Assembly (NCBI RefSeq): GCF_016908635.1 | Contig: NZ_JAFBEG010000005.1 | Span: forward strand, 62,001 to 126,000 | Length of the DNA: 64,000 bases | From: Sporohalobacter salinus | GTDB taxonomy: Bacteria > Bacillota > Halanaerobiia > Halobacteroidales > Acetohalobiaceae | Direction: 5' to 3' | Shown: in pieces, positions 9,728-17,874 of the stretch | Position numbering within the stretch: position 1 is the stretch's first letter | How the letters are laid out: each line of letters opens with the position of its first letter | Program-made: the position numbers and the translations under genes | The notes under the pieces: model-generated | What the model saw: the letters and a program-made list of their open reading frames with translations, nothing else | What the model was told of the DNA's origin: nothing | The model's database searches: none

Positions 9728-10486
9728 TCACCTACTATCCTTTTCCTTTAAACCACCAAATCTACGTTCCCTCTCTTGATAATCAGCTATAGCTTCCAAT
9801 AACTCTCTCTCATCAAAATCCGGCCAATACGTATCTGTAAACCAAAATTCCGTATACGCAGACTGCCATAATAAAAAGTTGCTAATTCTTTTTTCACCGC
9901 TAGGTCTAATTAATAATTGAGGGTCCGGTATACTTGCTGTATAAAGTTCATTGCCTAACTTTTCTTCATTTATATCATCTAACTTAATTGAACCATTTTT
10001 CACTTTAAGAGCCAAACTTTTAGCAGCATCAATAATTTCAGATCTTCCACCATAATTCAAAGCAATATTTAAATTTAAACTTTTATTTTTATTAGTCATT
10101 TCTACAACCTTATCAATCTTATCTTTAATATTCCTGGGCAAACCTTCTATTTGACCTAAAACTCTAATTTTAACATCGGATTGATGTAACTCTTCAACTT
10201 CATTATCGAAAGCACGGTGAAAAAGTTTCATCAGAAAATCAACTTCTTTTTTAGGCCGTTTCCAGTTTTCAGTTGAAAAAGCAAATACAGTTAAATGTTT
10301 GATGCCTAAATCATTTACTACTTTTACAATTTTCTTTAACCTCTGCATACCTTCTTTATGTCCAGCAGTCCGCGATAATCCGCGTTCTTTAGCCCACCGC
10401 CCATTACCATCCATAATAATAGCTATATGCTCTGGCATCTTTTGAATTAAAACTTTTTTCTTCAATTCTTTTAAATCCGACTGCAT
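9728..10486 (-). CDS. uppS: Isoprenyl transferase (undecaprenyl diphosphate synthase)
   Basis: cis-Prenyltransferase that builds C55-PP for peptidoglycan and teichoic acid carriers. HIAIIMDGNGRWAKERG holds the catalytic Asp. FAFSTENWKRP, NIALNYGGRSEI and the C-terminal RPSGEKRISNFLLWQ are all present. About 253 residues. Two consecutive ATGs (10489, 10486) follow AGGAGG; the second has the better seven-base spacing. A strong hairpin precedes the Shine-Dalgarno. Confidence 0.97.
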   Translation of the reverse strand: MQSDLKELKKKVLIQKMPEHIAIIMDGNGRWAKERGLSRTAGHKEGMQRLKKIVKVVNDLGIKHLTVFAFSTENWKRPKKEVDFLMKLFHRAFDNEVEELHQSDVKIRVLGQIEGLPRNIKDKIDKVVEMTNKNKSLNLNIALNYGGRSEIIDAAKSLALKVKNGSIKLDDINEEKLGNELYTASIPDPQLLIRPSGEKRISNFLLWQSAYTEFWFTDTYWPDFDERELLEAIADYQERERRFGGLKEKDSR

Positions 10487-10512
10487 CATTCTACCTCCTA
10501 TCAATTACAACA

Positions 10513-10544
10513 TAACCCCCTCTGCTTTTTTAAAGAGGGGGTTA
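10513..10544 (-). terminator. Hairpin between frr and uppS (leaky terminator or attenuator)
   Basis: An 11-bp perfect stem (10513-10523 with 10534-10544, TAACCCCCTCT/AGAGGGGGTTA) with a 10-base loop. In the minus direction it lacks a long T run and ends 20 bases before the uppS Shine-Dalgarno. It could be a weak terminator, an RNA-processing site or a translation control; the sequence does not decide. Confidence 0.55.
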
Positions 10545-10630
10545 CCTAACATTACTCTAAACTTCTTCTTACTAACCCTGACTGGACATTAAAAATTAAT
10601 TATATAATTCCAATTATTTCCGAACAACCT

Positions 10631-11188
10631 CTAAATTTCTAAAATTTCTTCCTCTTTTTTCTCTAATAATTCATCTACTTTAGCAATATACTCATCAGTT
10701 AAACCTTGAATATTATCTAAACCCCGATGATAATTATCTTCTGAAATGTCTCCGTTGGCTTCTAACTTTTCTAATTCATCATTTGCTTCCCGACGTAAGT
10801 TTCGGATTGCTATACGATGCTCTTCTGCTTTATCATTAGCTAAAGAAACATACTCTTTTCTTTTTTCTTCAGTTAGCTTAGGAATATTAATTCTAATTAC
10901 TTCCCCATCATTATTGGGATGCAAATCTAAATCAGACTTCATAATTGCTTTTTCGATATCTTCTAGTACATTATCATCCCATGGCTGAATTAATAACTGC
11001 CGCGGTTCAGGAGCAGAAACTTTAGCCATCTGATTAATTGGAGTTTTTACTCCATAATAACTAGCAGTAATACCTTCTACCAATGAAGGTTTAGCTCGGC
11101 CAGTTCTAATCTGATCGAAATCATTTTTAACCTGATCAATCACTTGCTCCATTTTCTTTTGAGTTTCCTTTTCTACTTGCTTAATCAT
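10631..11188 (-). CDS. frr: Ribosome recycling factor
   Basis: Splits post-termination ribosomes together with EF-G. 185 residues, the standard length, with the three-helix domain ends (KKMEQVIDQVKNDFDQIRTG and the C-terminal DNIQGLTDEYIAKVDELL) and the middle domain PEPRQLLIQPWD. ATG at 11188 follows AAGGAGG. Conserved order pyrH-frr-uppS. Confidence 0.97.
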   Translation of the reverse strand: MIKQVEKETQKKMEQVIDQVKNDFDQIRTGRAKPSLVEGITASYYGVKTPINQMAKVSAPEPRQLLIQPWDDNVLEDIEKAIMKSDLDLHPNNDGEVIRINIPKLTEEKRKEYVSLANDKAEEHRIAIRNLRREANDELEKLEANGDISEDNYHRGLDNIQGLTDEYIAKVDELLEKKEEEILEI

Positions 11189-11217
11189 CCTTATTCCTCC
11201 TTATTAAAACGTCTGAT

Positions 11218-11931
11218 TTATCGGACAAAAGTACCAATTTCTTCTCCCATGGCTACTCTTTTTATATTCTCCATTTGTTTAAGTCCAAATACAATAATTG
11301 GAATATCATTATCCATACATAATGATACAGCAGTAGAATCCATAACTCCCAGTCCACGATTAATCACATCAATATAATTCAGTTCCTTAAACTTAATAGC
11401 ATCTGGATTCTCTACAGGATCAGAATCATAAACCCCATCAACATTTTTAGCCATTAAGATAGCATCTGCATCAATTTCGGCTGCTCGTAAAGCTGCTGTT
11501 GTATCAGTAGAAAAGAAGGGGTTCCCGGTTCCAGCCCCAAAAATAACTATTCGCCCTTTCTCTAAATGCCGAATAGCTCGACGACGAATATAAGGTTCTG
11601 CTACTTCGCGCATAGCTATAGCAGTCTGAACTCTAGTTTCAATCTCTAACTTCTCTAAACCATCTTGAAGTGCCAAAGCATTAATTACAGTAGCTAACAT
11701 TCCCATATAATCAGCCGTACCTCTGTCCATCCCTTTAGCACTGCCGGCTACACCTCTAAAGATATTTCCACCGCCTACTACTATTGATACTTCCACACCT
11801 GTCTTAACAACTTCTTTTATTTCCTGAGCAACTGAACTAATAAATTCAGGATCAATACCGTATTCTTGATTACCGCTTAATACTTCACCACTTAGTTTAA
11901 TAATTACTCTTGAAAATTCAGCTTCAGCCAT
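11218..11931 (-). CDS. pyrH: UMP kinase
   Basis: Phosphorylates UMP to UDP; bacterial-type amino-acid-kinase fold, hexameric and allosteric. [11 protein letters not shown] opens the phosphate loop, [10 protein letters not shown] and [15 protein letters not shown] complete the nucleotide and UMP site. 237 residues. ATG at 11931 follows GGGGG. It is separated from tsf upstream by a strong terminator, so it may have its own promoter in the AT-rich 11945-12000 stretch, where I see only TA-repeat -10-like sequence. Confidence 0.97.
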   Translation of the reverse strand: MAEAEFSRVIIKLSGEVLSGNQEYGIDPEFISSVAQEIKEVVKTGVEVSIVVGGGNIFRGVAGSAKGMDRGTADYMGMLATVINALALQDGLEKLEIETRVQTAIAMREVAEPYIRRRAIRHLEKGRIVIFGAGTGNPFFSTDTTAALRAAEIDADAILMAKNVDGVYDSDPVENPDAIKFKELNYIDVINRGLGVMDSTAVSLCMDNDIPIIVFGLKQMENIKRVAMGEEIGTFVR

Positions 11932-12000
11932 TAAAAAACCCCCAGTCTTTCACACAATTCGATATATATATAAGAAACCCTTTTTTAAAAAAAGAATTTT

Positions 12001-12036
12001 ATTTAAAAAGAGAACACATTAATGTGTTCTCTTTAT
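12001..12036 (-). terminator. Intrinsic terminator after tsf
   Basis: A 12-bp perfect stem (12007-12018 with 12023-12034) with a TTAA loop, followed on the minus strand by TTTTT. It lies 13 bases after the tsf stop and would reduce transcription into pyrH. Confidence 0.85.
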
Positions 12037-12048
12037 TAAATTTACTCT

Positions 12049-12699
12049 TTACTTTTCAACTTCATTCTTAACTTCTTCAGCAAAGTCTTCTTCTTCAACT
12101 TCAATACCTTCACCTAATTCATACCGAGTAAATCTTCTAATATTAATATTCTCTCCTAGTTCAGCAATCTTTTCAGTAAGTAATTCTTGAATTGTTTTAT
12201 CATCATTGCGGATATATTCCTGCTCTAGTAAACAATTCTGATTAAAGAACTTCTCTAGCCTACCTTCAACTATTTGTTCTACAATATGTTCTGGTTTATC
12301 TTCATTAAGAGCCTGCTTTTTAAGCATTTCTTCTTCTTCCTCAATAATCTCTTCTGGTACATCTTCTCGAGATAAATATTTTGGATTAGCGGCAGCAATA
12401 TGCATAGCAATATTATTAACTAATTCTTTAAAAGCATCATTTTTAGCTACAAAGTCAGTCTCACAATTAATCTCAACTAAAACTCCAATTGCTCCATTCA
12501 TATGTATATAAGAATGAACTAACCCCTCAGCTGCTGTACGGTCTGATTTATCTTCTGCTTCACTAATACCTTTTTCACGTAGATACTTTACCGCTTCTTC
12601 CATATCACCATCAGTTTCTTTTAAAGCTTTCTTACAATCTAATATTCCAGCACTAGTCTTTGCTCTTAATTCTTTAACATCAGCTGCTGAAATTCCCAC
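12049..12699 (-). CDS. tsf: Elongation factor Ts
   Basis: Guanine nucleotide exchange factor for EF-Tu. ELRAKTSAGILDCKKAL is the N-terminal UBA-like region, and INCETDFVAKNDAF the conserved core motif. 216 residues, the short Firmicute form with a single core subdomain. GTG start at 12699, seven bases after GGAGG; no better ATG is near. It lies between two hairpin terminators, which may set its level relative to S2 and UMP kinase. Confidence 0.97.
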   Translation of the reverse strand: MGISAADVKELRAKTSAGILDCKKALKETDGDMEEAVKYLREKGISEAEDKSDRTAAEGLVHSYIHMNGAIGVLVEINCETDFVAKNDAFKELVNNIAMHIAAANPKYLSREDVPEEIIEEEEEMLKKQALNEDKPEHIVEQIVEGRLEKFFNQNCLLEQEYIRNDDKTIQELLTEKIAELGENINIRRFTRYELGEGIEVEEEDFAEEVKNEVEK

Positions 12700-12721
12700 T
12701 TTATAACCTCCTTCAATTTAG

Positions 12722-12767
12722 GCTTAAGAAAAGGGCGTTATAGAAATTCAGTCTCTATAACACCCTT
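12722..12767 (-). terminator. Intrinsic terminator between rpsB and tsf
   Basis: A 14-bp stem (12731-12744 with 12754-12767; one C-A position becomes G-U in the minus-strand RNA) followed by TTTTCTT on the minus strand. Sits 24 bases after the rpsB stop and immediately before the tsf Shine-Dalgarno, so it must be partly read through unless tsf has another promoter. Confidence 0.8.
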
Positions 12768-12790
12768 ATTTATCTTATAACCAATGTAAT

Positions 12791-13594
12791 TTATTCAACT
12801 TCTTCAACTTTTTCAGTTTCTTCAGATTCTTCAGTATTTTCTTCTTCAGACTGAAGTTCTTGTTCAGCTTCCTGAACTGCTTGAGCTTGAGTTTCAGCTT
12901 CTTGTTCTTGCTTACCCTGCTTACCTTCTAATACAGCATCCGCTACAATTCCTGTTAAAAGCTTAACAGCTCTAATTGCATCATCATTACCAGGAATTAC
13001 ATAATCTATTAAGTCAGGATCACAATTTGTATCTACAATAGCTACAATTGGAATCCCTAACTTATTAGCTTCAGCTACAGCAATTTCTTCTCTACGCGGA
13101 TCAACAATAAAGATAGCATCAGGAAGACCATCCATATCTCTAATTCCACCTAGGAACCTTACTAGCTTATCACGTTCACGCTTAAGCTCCATAACTTCTT
13201 TCTTCGGTAGAACTTCAAATAGCCCATCTTCTTCCATCTGCTCTAGCTCTTCTAAACGATCAATTCTCTTACTGATCGTTTGATAATTAGTCAACATACC
13301 GCCTAGCCATCTTTCATTGACATACGGCATACCGCATCTTGTTGCTTCCCGCACAATAGTTTCCTGAGCCTGCTTTTTAGTAGAAGCAAAAAGAACCTGT
13401 TTACCTTCACTAGCTAAGTCACGCACAAAATTGTATGCATCCTCAGCCAACTTTTCAGTCTGTTGAAGGTCAATAATATAGATTCCATTTCTTTCAGTAA
13501 AAATATAAGATTCCATTTTAGGATTCCAGCGTCTAGTCTTATGCCCAAAATGTACTCCTGACTCTAGCATTTCCTTCATAGTTACAACAGACAT
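12791..13594 (-). CDS. rpsB: 30S ribosomal protein S2
   Basis: Small-subunit protein S2. [15 protein letters not shown] and [14 protein letters not shown] are family hallmarks, and [15 protein letters not shown] follows in the Rossmann-like core. 267 residues; the last 40 are a Q/E-rich acidic tail beyond the usual fold, a common variable region. ATG at 13594 follows GAGGAGG. First gene after a strong promoter and a structured leader. Confidence 0.98.
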   Translation of the reverse strand: MSVVTMKEMLESGVHFGHKTRRWNPKMESYIFTERNGIYIIDLQQTEKLAEDAYNFVRDLASEGKQVLFASTKKQAQETIVREATRCGMPYVNERWLGGMLTNYQTISKRIDRLEELEQMEEDGLFEVLPKKEVMELKRERDKLVRFLGGIRDMDGLPDAIFIVDPRREEIAVAEANKLGIPIVAIVDTNCDPDLIDYVIPGNDDAIRAVKLLTGIVADAVLEGKQGKQEQEAETQAQAVQEAEQELQSEEENTEESEETEKVEEVE

Positions 13595-13614
13595 ATTACC
13601 TACACCTCCTCTCT

Positions 13615-13718
13615 GGGTTTCTATCCTCCACCTTCGTCAACTCCTTATTAAACCCGCACATTAATTTAACGGGCACCCTAATAAGGATCTGAAGATGTGT
13701 GTGATATATTTTACATAC
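13615..13718 (-). promoter_or_regulatory. Structured rpsB mRNA leader (candidate r-protein leader)
   Basis: Between the predicted transcription start (about 13719) and the rpsB Shine-Dalgarno lies a long stem: 13643-13650 with 13679-13686 (8 bp, CCTTATTA/TAATAAGG) plus inner CCCG/CGGG (13653-13656 with 13670-13673). On the transcript GGGUUU (13655-13650) can instead pair with AAACCC (13620-13615) just before the ribosome site, so two folds compete. This fits autoregulation by S2 or another factor. I do not recognise it as a named Rfam leader. Confidence 0.5.
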
Positions 13719-13725
13719 ATGAAGT

Positions 13726-13754
13726 AGTATAACACAAAATAAACATAATATCAA
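13726..13754 (-). promoter_or_regulatory. Sigma-A promoter for rpsB
   Basis: TTGATA (13749-13754) and TATACT (13726-13731) on the minus strand with an exact 17-base spacer. Lies just beyond the terminator of the flagellar operon and about 130 bases before rpsB, so it separates the two units. Confidence 0.85.
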
Positions 13755-13756
13755 TA

Positions 13757-13816
13757 TTTTTCCCCAAAAAATAAGATCGGTAATTAATTATTTTAAAATA
13801 ATTAATTACCGATCTT
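13757..13816 (-). terminator. Strong intrinsic terminator at the end of the flagellar operon
   Basis: A perfect 22-bp inverted repeat (13773-13794 with 13795-13816) followed on the minus strand by ATTTTTT. The stop codon of the last gene (13806) lies inside the stem. It marks the end of the roughly 30-kb flagellar transcription unit. Confidence 0.92.
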
Positions 13817-14300
13817 CATTTCCAGTTATTTTAAGTAGTACTCTTTCCAAAGATGGATCAGAATCAAACTCATACTTTCCTGCTAAAATCTTATTTTCTA
13901 CATTTAATTTTCTGATCAACTCTAAAAGCGCTTTCTTATCGCTAATAATTTTGCTATCAAATAATTTCTGTACAACCTGACTTGCTACAGCACCATTTTT
14001 AATTTCAATAATAGTTTTATTACTATCAGTATTTAATTTAGATTTAGTACTTAAGCTTTTTTTAGCTTCCTGTTTAGAATCAAGTTTTAATCCCACTCGT
14101 TTAGCTTGAAGCTTAATTTCTTCTTTTGATAACTTATTTGGAAATTTCATCCCTAATTCTTTAGCTTTTGTTATTACTTCTTCTTTATCCATTTTCTGTT
14201 TAGTATTAGTCTGCTGAAGATTTAAACCATCAGTTGCAATTAATAATAATCCTACCACTGTTAATAAAATCCCAATTCCTAATAGTACTTTTCTAGCCAA
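13806..14300 (-). CDS. Minimal MltG/YceG-like membrane protein without catalytic domain
   Basis: 164 residues: one N-terminal membrane helix (about 5-24), a K-rich linker to about 95, then a LysM-like subdomain as found at the front of MltG (IEIKNGAVASQVVQKLFDSK, then ILAGKYEFD near 142). The endolytic transglycosylase domain of real MltG, with its catalytic Glu, is missing, so it should bind rather than cut glycan; this is inference. TTG start at 14300 after GAGGTG. Last gene of the flagellar run. Confidence 0.7.
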   Translation of the reverse strand: MARKVLLGIGILLTVVGLLLIATDGLNLQQTNTKQKMDKEEVITKAKELGMKFPNKLSKEEIKLQAKRVGLKLDSKQEAKKSLSTKSKLNTDSNKTIIEIKNGAVASQVVQKLFDSKIISDKKALLELIRKLNVENKILAGKYEFDSDPSLERVLLKITGNEDR

Positions 14301-14312
14301 TTATATTTCACC

Positions 14313-14816
14313 TCAATCATTTAATTTACAGATTAATTCTACTTCTCTGCGCCCCATATTAAGTTCTTTAGCAATTTCAGAATAATTTAATCCTAAATTA
14401 AGCAATTTATTAACTTCTTCATACTTTTCATGATTCGAATTAGATTCCATAACTTCATCTTCACGAGAATCTTGTATTATTGTTTCTGTAATATTATCTT
14501 TTTTATTTAAATCTTCAACTTCTACTGTATTCTGTTGGGAAATTTTACTTAACTTAGATTCTAAAGCATTAGTAAATTTTTCTTTTCTCTGATTATCTAA
14601 ATCATTCTGTTTATTGTTGTTAGCCTTATGTTTTTCTAATTCCGAATATCCATTTTCTAGTCTATCTAAAAGAACATTAACCTGTTGTAACAATCGGTTT
14701 AATCTCACTTCCCTCTTTCTTAATTCATGCCCAACCTTCTTTTCTTGGCGATAAGTCAAAAATAAAGCAGCTACTATAAAACTAATTCCTAGAATTAAAA
14801 TTAATATTTTTAACAT
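14313..14816 (-). CDS. SwrB-like (DUF6115) membrane-anchored coiled-coil protein
   Basis: 167 residues: N-terminal membrane helix (about 2-22), a coiled coil rich in R/L/E (about 25-80), a K/N/D linker, and a C-terminal helix-turn-helix-like segment (VNKLLNLGLNYSEIAKELN, then GRREVELI). Layout, length and position between the sigma factor and rpsB match Bacillus SwrB, which promotes assembly of the flagellar export gate. Similarity is judged from architecture and the C-terminal motif, so orthology is likely but not proven. ATG at 14816 after AGGAT. Confidence 0.7.
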   Translation of the reverse strand: MLKILILILGISFIVAALFLTYRQEKKVGHELRKREVRLNRLLQQVNVLLDRLENGYSELEKHKANNNKQNDLDNQRKEKFTNALESKLSKISQQNTVEVEDLNKKDNITETIIQDSREDEVMESNSNHEKYEEVNKLLNLGLNYSEIAKELNMGRREVELICKLND

Positions 14817-14839
14817 TTTATCCTCCAGCCTAGTCCTTT

Positions 14840-15151
14840 TTATGCCTTGACATCAATATAATTTCCTTTTTCTCTCTTTTTCTCTTTTTCATCTGATTCT
14901 TGCCCTTTATCATCTGATGCATTATCTTTTGTATGTCTTTTGTGTCCTTTATCTTCTTGCTCATCTTGTACTCGTTTATTTGCTGTTTCTTCTGATTCAT
15001 TAACTTGTTGTTGTTTTTTGATATCTTTTTTATTCATCTGATTTGCCAATTCTTGCTGTTGTACTTGAGACTGCTGATTTTTTAGCTGTTGGATCTTACC
15101 TGCTTCAATTGAACGGGGAATTCGCGTATGGGGAGTAATATACTCTCCCAT
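14840..15151 (-). CDS. Hypothetical, disordered Q/K/E-rich protein of the flagellar operon
   Basis: 103 residues, no recognised domain. The first 15 residues (MGEYITPHTRIPRSI) and the last few (YIDVKA) look ordered and hydrophobic; everything between is Q-, K-, D- and E-rich and probably disordered. Good Shine-Dalgarno (AGGGGGTG) before ATG 15151 and operon position support a real gene. Similar short proteins occur near the sigma factor and DUF342 gene in some clostridia, from memory. Function unknown. Confidence 0.6.
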   Translation of the reverse strand: MGEYITPHTRIPRSIEAGKIQQLKNQQSQVQQQELANQMNKKDIKKQQQVNESEETANKRVQDEQEDKGHKRHTKDNASDDKGQESDEKEKKREKGNYIDVKA

Positions 15152-15169
15152 CTATACCACCCCCTATCT

Positions 15170-17056
15170 TTAAGAATAGGAACCTTTTTTCACTTCTCCT
15201 TCTTCTATATAATACTGAACATTCGTAATCTTTTTACTAATCTTTTTCACTTCAGTCCCAATCATTAATTTAACTCCAGGGTGAATTGTATCCTGTACTT
15301 TAATTCTTCCTTTTTTCCTTGCTTCTAATTCTTCTTCTAAGCTTTCTTTTTCTTCTTTTAATTCTTCAACTTCCTTGGCAATTTGAAATCTAGCTCTAGT
15401 TCTTTGACTCATGATTTCTTGCTGTCGCTCCGTTAATTGACCATCAATTTCTTCCTTTTTTTCCTTAAGATATTTAATTATCTTAATTGCTTCTTCTAAT
15501 TTTCTCCTTTGATCTGTTAATTCATTTTTTAGCTGATTATAATTATCTCGTAATTCAGGAGTAACACCTACATATAACTCAGTCGTAGTCCCTAAATTAG
15601 ACCCTACTACTTTAACCTCTATTCCTTTTCCAGCTCTAACCATTCCTCCTACAATTAGTCCTTTATTTTCAACTTTAATTACTCCCGCGGCATCTATATC
15701 ACTATGCATAATTGCTTCAACAACTATTAAATCACTATTAGTAACTATTTTCCCGTTTTCTATAAATCTGACCTTAATATCTCCTTTAGCTCTAAGCTCT
15801 CCTTTACTTTTGCCTATAAATCCATTTTCAATTAAAATTTCTCCTCCAGCTTCTAATTCAGCAGCATGCACACTCCCTTCAACCTGAATATCATTTTTAG
15901 CCTCAACTTTCATTCCATCAATGACATCTCCTTTAACCACTACAGTACCAACAAAATCAATATTACCTGTTGATAGATCAACATCTCCTTGAACTGTATG
16001 GATTGGGACTACATCTACCTTATTACCTTGATATATTACTTGACCTTCAATCTCAGATTTTAATGTTAATCCATCAGGACTAAGTTCAGTATTTTTCCCA
16101 GCAGGTATCTGTCTATCCTCTGGAGATTCAGGTTCGATTTTTTCGCCAGTTACTTTTGTTCCTGGACTACCCGGTTGAGGTTTAGTCTTAGTTACTAATA
16201 TATCTCCAGGATCAACATTATTAATCTTATTTAAGTTAAGAAAATCAACATGTCCATTTTCTAATTCACGAACCTTCCTCTCTTTACTCTCAATATCAAA
16301 CTTAAAATTAAGTTCTGCCGGCTTACCTGGTGTTGGCTTTTCTCCTTCTGCAATCAAACATTCTTCAACTTCATGCTTTAATCCTTCATCTTCATCTACT
16401 AACTTCTTTAATTTAGTCTTCTTAATCCCAAAAGTAACTCCTGCCTCTTCTAAAGCAGATTCCAATAATTCTAAAGTTGCTTTTTTCCCTCCTAAAGAAG
16501 GTTGAGCTGATAAATAAGCTTCCATTTTATCATTATCAAATTTCACTTCTACTCCAGCATCTTGATCTAATTCTGGTCTTCTCTCGGCAATTTTTACTGC
16601 TTCATTATAAATATCTTCAGTTAAAATTTCACTAATCTTTTCATAATCCACTTTTTTGATGCCCTTTGCATCTATTAAATCTTCTATCTGAATAAGATTA
16701 ATATCTTTGCCATTCCCTTGGGGCGGAATTAAATTAAGAAAAATTCCATCTTCATTAACAATTAATTCAACTTTTCCATCCTGAGATTCTATTTCTTCCT
16801 TATCTTCACTTTCTTCATCAGCTTTACTACTTTTATCTATTTCCTCAGAATTAATTTCTTCATCAGCTTCAGGAATAGATATTTGAACCTGATAAACTTT
16901 TGTTGTTCCAAAACCTAAAATCCCCGACTTTTCCTCTAATAATTCTACATTAAGATCTAATTCATCTGTAGTATATATATCTTCTATCTCCAATTGTTCA
17001 ACAGCTTTCTTAATTGCTTCATCTTCATTATCAGCTTCTAATTTTATTTCCTTCAT
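15170..17056 (-). CDS. FapA (DUF342) family protein with Jag-like N-terminal domain
   Basis: About 628 residues. The first 60 (EADNEDEAIKKAVEQL, EKSGILGFGTTKVY) form a Jag_N-type domain as seen in the KhpB/Jag RNA-binding protein. The rest is the FapA core with a right-handed beta-helix of repeated GDI/GEI turns (about 340-480) and a coiled coil (about 500-575). FapA-like proteins are conserved in motile and sporulating Firmicutes, and their role is unclear. Two ATGs follow a run of seven G; the second (17056) is better spaced. Placed directly downstream of the sigma factor. Confidence 0.85.
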   Translation of the reverse strand: MKEIKLEADNEDEAIKKAVEQLEIEDIYTTDELDLNVELLEEKSGILGFGTTKVYQVQISIPEADEEINSEEIDKSSKADEESEDKEEIESQDGKVELIVNEDGIFLNLIPPQGNGKDINLIQIEDLIDAKGIKKVDYEKISEILTEDIYNEAVKIAERRPELDQDAGVEVKFDNDKMEAYLSAQPSLGGKKATLELLESALEEAGVTFGIKKTKLKKLVDEDEGLKHEVEECLIAEGEKPTPGKPAELNFKFDIESKERKVRELENGHVDFLNLNKINNVDPGDILVTKTKPQPGSPGTKVTGEKIEPESPEDRQIPAGKNTELSPDGLTLKSEIEGQVIYQGNKVDVVPIHTVQGDVDLSTGNIDFVGTVVVKGDVIDGMKVEAKNDIQVEGSVHAAELEAGGEILIENGFIGKSKGELRAKGDIKVRFIENGKIVTNSDLIVVEAIMHSDIDAAGVIKVENKGLIVGGMVRAGKGIEVKVVGSNLGTTTELYVGVTPELRDNYNQLKNELTDQRRKLEEAIKIIKYLKEKKEEIDGQLTERQQEIMSQRTRARFQIAKEVEELKEEKESLEEELEARKKGRIKVQDTIHPGVKLMIGTEVKKISKKITNVQYYIEEGEVKKGSYS

Positions 17057-17075
17057 CATCTCCCCCCCTTTTTTA

Positions 17076-17858
17076 TCATCCTAATAATTCATCTTTTTTT
17101 CTACTTAAATATCCTCTTAATCTATAGATAGCTTTAGTATGCAACTGAGAAATTCTAGCAGTTGTAACTTCTAGTACTTCACCAATTTCTGTTAAATTTA
17201 AACCCTCATAGTAATAAAGAGTAATTACTTTTTGTTCTTGTGGTTTTAATTTTTCAATTGTTTCCCCTAAAACCCTCTTTATTTCATCATATTTAAAGCT
17301 CTGTTCTGGAGTTTCAACATCTTCATCAGCAATTATTTCAATTAAAGTAACTCCATCTACTTGACGACTATTAATAAAACTATCTAAGGAGGTCGTCTGA
17401 GGAATATTGATTTCAGACATTAATTCACTATACTCATCATAATTCAAATCTAATTCTTCCCTTATTTCCTCATCAGTAGGAAATCTACCCAATTTATTTG
17501 CTAACTTAGAATTAATCTCTGATACTCGCTTTGCTTTTCGCCGAACTGTAGTCGGCACCCAATCTAATTTCCTTAACTGATCAATAATGCTACCTCTAAT
17601 TCGAGAAATAGCATAAGTAGAAAATTTCATCCCACGACGATGGTCAAAACGTTCTATAGCATCAATTAAACCAATAATTCCATAATTCTCTAAATCCTCA
17701 AATTCAAATTTATCAGGAAGATTAATAGCCACCCTATTAGCTACATATTTTACTAGAGGTATAAATCGAAACATCAACTCCTCTTTAGCTTGTTGATTAT
17801 TCTTCTCTTTATATTCAATCCATAACTTCTGCTTGGTTTTATCCTGTAACTCGGCTAT
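17076..17858 (-). CDS. fliA: Flagellar sigma factor (FliA/SigD/WhiG type), probable AUA start
   Basis: Sigma-28 family factor directing late flagellar and chemotaxis genes. Region 2 (FEFEDLENYGIIGLIDAIER, then FSTYAISRIRG), region 3 (WVPTTVRRKAKRV) and region 4 (YYYEGLNLTEIGEVLEVTTA) are intact. The first canonical starts (TTG 17777, ATG 17774) remove 27 residues that match the SigD N-terminus (KLWIEYKEKNN). The open frame continues to a stop just after the upstream gene and holds no ATG, GTG or TTG. ATA at 17858 lies six bases after GGGGGG, 16 bases past the upstream stop. With that start the protein has 260 residues, normal for the family. Confidence 0.9.
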   Translation of the reverse strand: MAELQDKTKQKLWIEYKEKNNQQAKEELMFRFIPLVKYVANRVAINLPDKFEFEDLENYGIIGLIDAIERFDHRRGMKFSTYAISRIRGSIIDQLRKLDWVPTTVRRKAKRVSEINSKLANKLGRFPTDEEIREELDLNYDEYSELMSEINIPQTTSLDSFINSRQVDGVTLIEIIADEDVETPEQSFKYDEIKRVLGETIEKLKPQEQKVITLYYYEGLNLTEIGEVLEVTTARISQLHTKAIYRLRGYLSRKKDELLG

Positions 17859-17874
17859 CTTTATCCCCCCTTAA

